Assembly (NCBI GenBank): GCA_018665625.1
Contig: JABJCF010000480.1
Location: forward strand, 1-11,259
Direction: 5' to 3'
Length of the DNA: 11,259 bases
From: Nitrospina sp.
Lineage (GTDB): Bacteria > Nitrospinota > Nitrospinia > Nitrospinales > VA-1
Every line of letters begins with the position of its first letter. Positions within the stretch are counted from its first letter, which is position 1. The position numbers and the translations under genes are program-made. Under the pieces are notes generated by a model. The model made no database searches. It was not told the origin of the DNA and was given only the letters and a program-made list of their open reading frames with translations. Shown in pieces: positions 5,672-11,259 of the stretch.

Positions 5672-6655
5672 ATGAGTGAGGTTTTATCACAGGGAGAAGT
5701 CGACGCGTTATTAAGAGGTGTCGGCGATGGTGAGGTAGAGACCGAAACCGATGAAGCTCCAGAAGATGAATCGGGTGTCGTACCCTATGACCTAACCAGT
5801 CAGGAAAAGATCATCCGTGGGCGCCTTCCAACTCTGGATATTATCAACCAGATGTTTTCCAGGTTATTCCGGAATACCTTTTCCACATTGATGCGTAAGT
5901 CAGTCGACGTCAGTACTGTTTCAACTGATACCATCAAGTTTGGCGATTTTCTGCGATCATTACCTGTTCCCTCCAGTTTGCATATTTTCCGCATGGAACC
6001 GTTGCGTGGTCACGGTCTTATGGTTGTGGAAAGTAAATTGGTTTTTGCCGTAGTCGATACATTTTTTGGAGGCTCTGGTACAAAAGAAGCCAAGATCACA
6101 GGTCGAGATTTTAGCTCCATCGAAATTAGAATGACTAAAAGCGTTGTTTTAAGCGCGTTGGAAGATTTGGAAAAAGCCTGGCGTCCGGTACATGCCGTGA
6201 CAACAAACTTTGTTCGGTCTGAGGTCAACCCGCAGTTCGCGGCTATCGTTCCTCCCACCGATATTGTTTTGGTTATACTTTTTGAAATTGAGATGGAAAG
6301 TATATCGGGCACATTAACTATTTGTCTTCCTTATGCAGCAATTGAACCGGTCATTCCCAAACTTAAAGCTCAGTTCCAGTCTGAAGAAATGGAAGTGGAT
6401 CAGGTTTGGGTTCGCCGCTTGCGCACAGAATTACTGACGACAGAAGTAGAGTTGGTGACCGAACTTGGAACGACTACTGTGACACCGCAAGATTTAATGA
6501 AATATAAAATAGGCGACACTATCATGCTGGGAAATGATGTGACGGATCCATTATTATTAAAAGTTGAGCAGATTCCCAAATTCAAAGGATTTCCAGGTGT
6601 CTCCCGTGGAAATAAAGCAGTCCAGTTAACAGAAACAATAGAAAGGGAAGGGTAA
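5672..6655 (+). CDS. fliM: Flagellar motor switch protein FliM
   Basis: A 327-residue C-ring protein. The N-terminal LSQGEVDALLRG (residues 5-16) is the conserved CheY-phosphate-binding peptide, so the motor is probably steered by chemotaxis signalling. An acidic linker (20-38) leads to the CheC-like middle domain (about 40-230). The FliG-binding GGxG motif is seen as FFGGSGT, with Gly133-Gly134-Ser135-Gly136. The C-terminal SpoA-type domain (about 250-322) pairs with FliN. AAGG lies 8 bases before the ATG. The stop codon is only 4 bases before fliN, indicating coupled expression of the two partners. No missing motif or truncation is seen. Confidence 0.97.
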   Translation: MSEVLSQGEVDALLRGVGDGEVETETDEAPEDESGVVPYDLTSQEKIIRGRLPTLDIINQMFSRLFRNTFSTLMRKSVDVSTVSTDTIKFGDFLRSLPVPSSLHIFRMEPLRGHGLMVVESKLVFAVVDTFFGGSGTKEAKITGRDFSSIEIRMTKSVVLSALEDLEKAWRPVHAVTTNFVRSEVNPQFAAIVPPTDIVLVILFEIEMESISGTLTICLPYAAIEPVIPKLKAQFQSEEMEVDQVWVRRLRTELLTTEVELVTELGTTTVTPQDLMKYKIGDTIMLGNDVTDPLLLKVEQIPKFKGFPGVSRGNKAVQLTETIEREG

Positions 6656-6659
6656 GATT

Positions 6660-7043
6660 ATGGAAGATGAAGCCGCAAAAGAAGATTTTGAAGCTTTAGA
6701 TGACCTTGGCGATATCGATGGGGCCGATGGCGTTGATGACGAATTAGATGATGATGAAGCAGCACCGACAGCAGGTGGTGAAACTAAAAGCCTTGACCTC
6801 ATTCTGGATATTCCCCTCACAGTGGCCGTTGAATTGGGTCGTAGTAAAATGCTGATTAATGACCTGCTCCAATTAGGACAGGGCTCTGTAATTGAATTAA
6901 CAAAACTAGTAGGTGAACCCCTGGAAGTTTTGGTCAACCAGAAACTGGTGGCCCGTGGCGAAGTTGTGGTTGTAAACGAAAAGTTTGGTGTAAGACTCAC
7001 TGATATTGTTTCACCTATGGAACGCGTTCAATCCCTCGCATAA
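6660..7043 (+). CDS. fliN: Flagellar motor switch protein FliN
   Basis: A 127-residue C-ring protein with a strongly acidic N-terminus (residues 1-35) and a single SpoA domain (about 45-118). The SpoA features are LILDIPLTVAVELG, the L-L-x-L-G-x-G-S-V-I-E-L segment, and GEPLEVLVNQKLVARGEVVV followed by G-V-R-L-T-D-I. With FliM it forms the lower C-ring and docks the FliH-FliI export ATPase complex. The ribosome binding site GGGAAGGG lies in the end of fliM. The last codons and the stop fall inside a perfect hairpin, and a 212-base gap to fliO follows. Confidence 0.96.
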   Translation: MEDEAAKEDFEALDDLGDIDGADGVDDELDDDEAAPTAGGETKSLDLILDIPLTVAVELGRSKMLINDLLQLGQGSVIELTKLVGEPLEVLVNQKLVARGEVVVVNEKFGVRLTDIVSPMERVQSLA

Positions 7044-7063
7044 ACCATCCCGGTTTATGCGAG
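7035..7063 (+). repeat. Perfect 12-base hairpin across the fliN stop codon
   Basis: CTCGCATAAACC (7035-7046) and GGTTTATGCGAG (7052-7063) are exact inverted repeats around a 5-base loop. The left arm contains the last fliN codons and the TAA. No T tract follows, so it is not a standard intrinsic terminator. It could stabilise or process the mRNA, or modulate the ribosome binding site (AGAGGA, partly in the right arm) of the small frame at 7071. Confidence 0.6.
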
Positions 7064-7070
7064 AGGAAGA

Positions 7071-7211
7071 ATGGTTTTAAGCGGGCTCATATCCCTTCCC
7101 GAGTCTCCGCTTTTGCTGTTGTTCGATTTATTCCTTCCTCATAAAAAAAATCTGAAAAAAACTTTGTTTGTTTTGTGTTTAGGTATGGCCTTTGCAATCT
7201 TACTTAATTAA
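7071..7211 (+). CDS. Possible 46-residue membrane microprotein between fliN and fliO
   Basis: ATG at 7071 opens 46 codons ending TAA at 7209-7211. The peptide begins MVLSGLISLPESPLLLLFDL. It has two hydrophobic stretches (about 13-22 and 31-45) separated by a basic HKKNLKK turn, which would suit a helical hairpin with the basic turn in the cytoplasm. GAGAGGAAGA directly precedes the ATG, a strong though slightly close ribosome binding site. It lies 27 bases after fliN in an otherwise unused gap, on the operon strand. Against it, the frame is short, no family is recognised, and a second imperfect hairpin (AAGCGG 7079-7084 with CCGCTT 7107-7112) lies within it, so the segment could be untranslated leader instead. 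Confidence 0.35.
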   Translation: MVLSGLISLPESPLLLLFDLFLPHKKNLKKTLFVLCLGMAFAILLN

Positions 7212-7263
7212 ACCAAAAGTGTTGGTTTTTTTGACGTAATAAAAATGAGCAAAGGTGAAACAA

Positions 7264-8586
7264 ATGAAACGATTTTTAAAAGCCTTAACATTTATTCCAC
7301 TATTTTTACTCCTGACCAGCAATTTTGCGGGTGCAAGTATTTTATCCAAACAAAGTGGCAAATGGAGTGCCTTGAATGGTTTAAAAAAGGTCCATTCTCA
7401 CCTGATGAGCAATGGTCATATTGTTCGCCTGGAATTCAATAAACCCGTCTCCGATTGGGTTGAGCCGGTGTTCTATGAAAGGTCTGTGCAGATAGATTTT
7501 CCGGGAGCGTTTATCGATCCATCTAAAAAAAGTTTTCCGGCAGAGAGCTCTTCAATTTCCAATGTTTTTGCAAGTCAATTCGATGGTGAAACTCTTCGAA
7601 TCCGTTTTCAAACCAAACCCGACGCTACGGGAATTGAAAAACGATTCAAACTAGTATCACAGGGCAGATTTATAGTTGTTCGATTCGATACGGCTTCTGC
7701 AGAGCCTTCCTCAGTTGTGTCTAAAAATGTGCCTTCTGAAGAGAATCGAAATGCAGATTTGGGAGTTATGGATGACGATGCTTTATCCCAGTTTCTTTCC
7801 AGAGCCTCTACTAAGATGAAGGAAAAGGAAGAAACCCTTTTACCTAAATCAGATGCTAATTCTTTCTCTTCTACAGTTAAAGAATCTCCCGTAAAAGAAT
7901 CCGAAATTAAAGTCAAACGAGCAGGAATGGGTATGGCACCTCTCGTTGATCAAATAAAAAAAGCGGCATTGTCTGACTCTGGAACCGAAAAAAATAACGG
8001 ACCAAAGAAAGATTCTAAAGGAAAAGTCACTACCAAAGAAAATACAGGTTTTTCATTGAAAGACTCACGGCCTACAGGAAAACCAATAGAAATTGTTCCA
8101 TCTGGACTGAAAATGATTTCAATGTTTGCTTTAGTACTTGGGCTCATGTTTCTAATTTTCTTTGGATTTAAAAAATATGTACTTAAAAACACAGCCTTTG
8201 GAGGCGGAAATAAATTGGTAAATGTTCTGGGGACCTGGTTTCTGGGGCCGAAAAAAAATATTGCTCTGGTGGAAGTGGCAGGAGAAGTTCTGGTGCTGGG
8301 TATTTCTCAGGATAACATCACTCTTCTCAGTAGCATTACCAGTGAAGAAAAAATCGAAGAAATTAAAAATGCCGGCGGCAAAGGCACTAGTGGGCTGAAT
8401 TTTAACTCCGACCGTGCTGACAGCGGCAAGGATAGGAGTCGCTCTGTAACAGCCCAGGCAGCAGGACAGTTTTCTAACTATCTGAGTAAGTTTTCAAAAC
8501 CTCAGGGAGCTAAGGAGCAGGTAGTTGCTGATGCTAAAGAGCAAATTCTTCAAAAAATTGGAAAGTTGAAAACGGCAAGAGCATGA
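7264..8586 (+). CDS. fliO: Flagellar biosynthesis protein FliO with extra N-terminal periplasmic domain
   Basis: A 440-residue protein, far longer than the usual roughly 100-200 residue FliO. A signal peptide (MKRFLKALTF, hydrophobic core, FAGASI) is followed by a beta-rich periplasmic domain (about 48-142) with GHIVRLEFNKPV, SVQIDFPGAF and ETLRIRFQTKP, ending GRFIVVRFD, which looks like an AMIN-type domain. A low-complexity Ser/Lys/Glu linker (145-280) leads to one transmembrane helix (283-304). The FliO core follows (NKLVNVLGTWFLGPKKNIAL, VEVAGEVLVLGIS, about 316-370), then a charged C-terminal tail. FliO helps assemble the FliP ring of the export gate. GTG at 7255 is possible, but AAAGGTG is well spaced for ATG at 7264, which gives a clean signal peptide. 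The end overlaps fliP by ATGA. The assignment rests on the core plus position before fliP. Confidence 0.85.
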   Translation: MKRFLKALTFIPLFLLLTSNFAGASILSKQSGKWSALNGLKKVHSHLMSNGHIVRLEFNKPVSDWVEPVFYERSVQIDFPGAFIDPSKKSFPAESSSISNVFASQFDGETLRIRFQTKPDATGIEKRFKLVSQGRFIVVRFDTASAEPSSVVSKNVPSEENRNADLGVMDDDALSQFLSRASTKMKEKEETLLPKSDANSFSSTVKESPVKESEIKVKRAGMGMAPLVDQIKKAALSDSGTEKNNGPKKDSKGKVTTKENTGFSLKDSRPTGKPIEIVPSGLKMISMFALVLGLMFLIFFGFKKYVLKNTAFGGGNKLVNVLGTWFLGPKKNIALVEVAGEVLVLGISQDNITLLSSITSEEKIEEIKNAGGKGTSGLNFNSDRADSGKDRSRSVTAQAAGQFSNYLSKFSKPQGAKEQVVADAKEQILQKIGKLKTARA

Positions 8587-9341
8587 CAAGAAAAATAATA
8601 TTCATATTACTGATTCTAGCGACAACATTTGTTTGGGGTGGGTTAGTACCCAATGCAGAAGCTCTTTCGCTGCCTTCCATTCAATTGGGTATGGATGACG
8701 TCGAAGATCCTGAAAAAGTTTCCAGTGCTTTGCAGATACTTTTTCTGCTTACCATTCTTACTCTGGCTCCATCGATTCTTATCTTGACCACCTCATTTGC
8801 CAGAATCATCATCGTCCTTTCATTTCTCCGCCAGGCAATGGGCACGCAACAAACACCACCGACACAGATTTTGATTGGTTTGGGTTTGTTCTTAACCCTT
8901 TTTGTTATGGGGCCTACCTGGACAGAAATCAACGATAAAGCTTTACAGCCTTTCTTGAACGAAGAAATTTCTCAGACGGTTGCGCTTAAAAAAGCAGAAA
9001 TTCCTCTTAAGACTTTTATGTTGCGACAAACCCGAGAAAAGGATTTGTCTTTGTTTGTGGAGATTTCAGGCGATCAACCGGCCAGCAATGAAGATGTGGA
9101 TATCCGTTCTCTTATTCCGGCTTTTATTATTAGTGAACTAAAAACAGCGTTCCAGATCGGATTTCTAATTTATATTCCGTTTTTGATTTTGGATATGGTT
9201 GTTGCGAGTATTTTACTCTCAATGGGTATGATGATGCTGCCTCCTGTACTAGTTTCGCTCCCCTTTAAGCTGATGTTGTTTGTCATGGTGGATGGATGGT
9301 ATTTAACAGTGGGATCACTCATGAGAAGTTTTGGAGGATAA
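8583..9341 (+). CDS. fliP: Flagellar export gate protein FliP
   Basis: A 252-residue export gate subunit of normal length. A signal peptide (1-28, ending in AEA) precedes the mature chain. The family signature regions are clear: LAPSILILTTSFARIIIVLS and FLRQAMGTQQTPPTQILIGL (61-100), LIPAFIISELKTAFQIGF (177-194), and the methionine-rich plug MGMMMLPP (214-221) followed by LPFKLMLFV. Five FliP subunits with FliQ and FliR form the export pore inside the MS ring. The start codon overlaps the fliO stop in ATGA, so translation is coupled, and no strong ribosome binding site is seen. Confidence 0.97.
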   Translation: MTRKIIFILLILATTFVWGGLVPNAEALSLPSIQLGMDDVEDPEKVSSALQILFLLTILTLAPSILILTTSFARIIIVLSFLRQAMGTQQTPPTQILIGLGLFLTLFVMGPTWTEINDKALQPFLNEEISQTVALKKAEIPLKTFMLRQTREKDLSLFVEISGDQPASNEDVDIRSLIPAFIISELKTAFQIGFLIYIPFLILDMVVASILLSMGMMMLPPVLVSLPFKLMLFVMVDGWYLTVGSLMRSFGG

Positions 9342-9348
9342 ATAGACT

Positions 9349-9618
9349 ATGACCCAAACATTTATTATTGATTTCGCAATGGAAAGCATTAAGACAACTT
9401 TACTCTTGTCTGCTCCCATGCTGGGCTTTGGGTTGATTACCGGTCTTGCTGTTTCTATCTTTCAGGCGGTGACATCGATTCAAGAAATTACCTTAACCTT
9501 TATCCCCAAAATTCTGGCGGTGTTTCTTTCCATACTGCTTTTTTTCCCATGGCTGATGCAGTTGATGCTCACCTTCACTTCAAATATATTCACTAACTTT
9601 CCTGAGTATATCCAGTAA
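9349..9618 (+). CDS. fliQ: Flagellar export gate protein FliQ
   Basis: An 89-residue protein with two hydrophobic segments (about 15-37 and 52-76) joined by the conserved loop FQAVTSIQEITLTFIPKI (38-55), the FliQ/SctS signature. Four copies wrap the FliPR core of the export gate. Length is standard. A GGAGGA ribosome binding site (9333-9338) sits within the end of fliP. The TAA stop overlaps the fliR ATG by one base. Confidence 0.97.
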   Translation: MTQTFIIDFAMESIKTTLLLSAPMLGFGLITGLAVSIFQAVTSIQEITLTFIPKILAVFLSILLFFPWLMQLMLTFTSNIFTNFPEYIQ

Positions 9619-10394
9619 TGGATATTTTTAATCTCAATTACGCGGAGTTCGAAAGGTTTCTTTTTGTTTTGTTTCGCGTTGGAGCAATGATCATCTTTGT
9701 TCCCATTTTGGGTAGCCGACAAATTCCCGGAGTTATGAAAATCGGGTTGATGCTTTTTCTTTCAATGGCTATTTTCCCTTTGGTTCACGATCGACCCATG
9801 CCAGAACCGAAAGGAATTTTCGAGTTAGCTAAATTTCTTATGGCAGATGTCACTATTGGATTAGGCATTGCGTATATTGCCAGGCTTATTTTTACCGCCG
9901 TCCAGATTGCGGGTACGGTGGTGGATTTTCAAATGGGATTCGGCGTGGTAAACGTTATCGATCCCCAAACAGATACTCAAGTTTCAGTGACGGCACAGTT
10001 TCATAATATTCTCGCTGTTCTCATTTTCTTGGCACTTGACGCGCATCACTTCATTATTCAAGCGATCGTTGAAAGTTTTTTTGTGATCAACCCCTTTGAA
10101 ATAAATTTTGCCAGCATAACCCCGGAATACATGCTGCATCTTTTTTCTGCGACCTTTACAACTGCGATTAAAATTGCCGCACCCATCATGGCAATTCTTT
10201 TCTTTTTGAGCGTGGGTATGGGTTTGGTTGCACGAACTGTTCCTCAGATGAACGTATTTATTGTGGGTTTCCCATTACAGATCGGCGTTGGGTTATTGAT
10301 GGTAGGTTTGTCGTTGTCCTTTTTTAGTATTTTGGTCCAGAACGAAATGAATGCCATGCCTATGAAGTTCATGGGATTCATGCGTGGCCTATAG
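9618..10394 (+). CDS. fliR: Flagellar export gate protein FliR
   Basis: A 258-residue polytopic membrane protein of the FliR/SctT family and usual length. Conserved stretches include FRVGAMIIFVPILGSRQIPG near the start, then the family's KIGL and Ala-rich helices. DFQMGFGVVNVIDPQTDTQV (around 104-123) corresponds to the family's Q-x-G-x-x-x-x-x-x-D-P pattern, and VPQMNVFIVGFPLQIGVGLL (near 209-228) to the V-P-Q-x-N-x-F-x-x-x-F-P-x-x-I pattern. One FliR completes the FliP5R1 core. It starts in a TAATG overlap with fliQ and ends 14 bases before flhB. Confidence 0.96.
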   Translation: MDIFNLNYAEFERFLFVLFRVGAMIIFVPILGSRQIPGVMKIGLMLFLSMAIFPLVHDRPMPEPKGIFELAKFLMADVTIGLGIAYIARLIFTAVQIAGTVVDFQMGFGVVNVIDPQTDTQVSVTAQFHNILAVLIFLALDAHHFIIQAIVESFFVINPFEINFASITPEYMLHLFSATFTTAIKIAAPIMAILFFLSVGMGLVARTVPQMNVFIVGFPLQIGVGLLMVGLSLSFFSILVQNEMNAMPMKFMGFMRGL

Positions 10395-10408
10395 TATGAG
10401 AGGACGCG

Positions 10409-11259
10409 ATGGCGGAAGACAATAAAGACCAAAAAACTGAGGAACCCTCCTCCAAACGAATCACAGATACTGAGGAAAAGGGTAACTTTGCCCACAGTCG
10501 AGAAATCAACTCCTCATTCATTCTTTTAGCTGCTATGTCAGGTTTTATGATGACAGGTGAGCAAAGCACCCGGAATGTAATGGAATCCTGGCATGTTATG
10601 ATTTCTGATGCGAGCGCACTCCAACTTTCTACAGAAGAATTATATAAAGTGACGGTCAATACCATGGAGTCCTTCCTGAAAATCGTGGGACCGTTTCTTG
10701 CGTTGATTATGTTTGCGGGTGTCGCCTCTAATATAGTTCAAATTGGCGGAATTCGTTTTTCGGGCCATCCTTTGATTCCGAAATTCAACAAACTGAATCC
10801 GTTGAAAGGAATTGGGCGAATTTTTTCTAAAAATTCTGTGATGGAATTGTTTAAATCTCTGTTCAAGGTTTCAGTTATCTCCGTCGCTTCCTATTTTACG
10901 ATTAAGTCACATTGGCATGAAATTCCACCGTTGATGGGCCTCGGGGTAGGGGGGATATTGTCTTTCATGGGGCAAGTTGCTATTGAGATTATTTTCCAGG
11001 TTCTGGTGATAATGATTTTTCTATCGCTTCTTGATTTTGCGTTCCAAAAATTTACTTACAAAGAAAACTTGCGCATGACCAAGCAGGAAGTAAAAGAGGA
11101 AAGAAAGGAAACCGATGGTAATCCACAGATCAAACAACGCATCCGCACTGCGCAAATGGAAATGTCTAGAAAAAGAATGATGTCAGCGGTTCCTGAAGCC
11201 GATGTAATTGTCACCAACCCCACTCATATCTCTGTGGCGATCAAGTACGACGTCATGAA
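10409..11259 (+). CDS. flhB: Flagellar export switch protein FlhB (3' end beyond window)
   Basis: The frame from ATG at 10409 stays open to the window edge (283 full codons), so roughly the last 70-100 residues are missing. GAGAGGA lies just upstream. The N-terminus is charged and hydrophilic (MAEDNKDQKTEEPSSKR, then EKGNFAHSREI). Four hydrophobic segments follow, with the family motif HPLIPKFNKLNPLKGIGRIF between the second and third. The cytoplasmic linker (KQEVKEERKETDGNPQIK) precedes VIVTNPTHISVAIKY. Asn270-Pro271-Thr272-His273 is the autocleavage site, one residue off the Salmonella numbering. Cleavage after Asn switches export from rod/hook to filament substrates. All key residues visible are intact. 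Confidence 0.96.
   Translation, partial: MAEDNKDQKTEEPSSKRITDTEEKGNFAHSREINSSFILLAAMSGFMMTGEQSTRNVMESWHVMISDASALQLSTEELYKVTVNTMESFLKIVGPFLALIMFAGVASNIVQIGGIRFSGHPLIPKFNKLNPLKGIGRIFSKNSVMELFKSLFKVSVISVASYFTIKSHWHEIPPLMGLGVGGILSFMGQVAIEIIFQVLVIMIFLSLLDFAFQKFTYKENLRMTKQEVKEERKETDGNPQIKQRIRTAQMEMSRKRMMSAVPEADVIVTNPTHISVAIKYDVM

Noticed and set aside
1..11259. Mobile element, CRISPR array, toxin-antitoxin, defence cluster or tRNA/rRNA gene
   Set aside because: Reading both strands showed no transposase, spaced repeat array, target duplication, attachment site or tRNA-like fold; nearly all space is filled by recognisable core genes.

Overview
The window is ordinary chromosomal DNA from a Gram-negative, flagellated bacterium of moderate-to-low GC by eye. 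The outer-membrane porin, signal peptides, periplasmic segments and sigma-54 promoter all fit a diderm. The cut-off gene at the left edge ends like the membrane-anchored heme-b (gamma) subunit of a type II DMSO-reductase-family enzyme. Nitrite oxidoreductase (NXR) is one member of that group, so a marine nitrite oxidiser such as a Nitrospinota member is a reasonable guess. The guess rests mainly on that 86-residue tail and is not proven.

Layout. (1) 1-313: 3' end of the heme-b subunit gene (+), closed by a strong intrinsic terminator. (2) 490-2175, minus strand: a small three-helix membrane protein, a low-specificity L-threonine aldolase overlapping it by 8 bases, then rpoZ (RNA polymerase omega), which has its own near-perfect sigma-70 promoter in the 71-base gap. 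(3) 2270-4553, minus strand: amtB (ammonium channel) followed by a TorF/Gcw_chp-type outer-membrane porin, ended by an intrinsic terminator. No glnK lies beside amtB. (4) 4554-5118: a long divergent intergenic region between amtB and the flagellar operon. It holds a likely amtB promoter, three ATTTCAAT repeats, a GTCA-N6-TGAC palindrome resembling a FleQ enhancer site, and a clear -24/-12 sigma-54 promoter pointing into fliL. (5) 5119-11259, plus strand: fliL-fliM-fliN-(46-codon small ORF)-fliO-fliP-fliQ-fliR-flhB, with flhB cut off by the window edge just after its NPTH self-cleavage site.

How it works together. fliM and fliN encode C-ring (switch) proteins, fliL a stator-associated membrane protein, and fliO/P/Q/R plus flhB the core of the flagellar type III export gate. 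Tight spacing (4-base gap, ATGA overlap, 1-base overlap) indicates one co-expressed unit driven by sigma-54. AmtB and the porin could form an inner/outer membrane route for ammonium or another small solute; this is inference.

I found no sign of a mobile element, CRISPR array, phage or defence system, and no clearly new multi-gene system. The points most worth a second look are the oversized FliO with an extra AMIN-like periplasmic domain, the small ORF with a hairpin before fliO, the sigma-54/FleQ-like control region, and the amtB-porin pairing.
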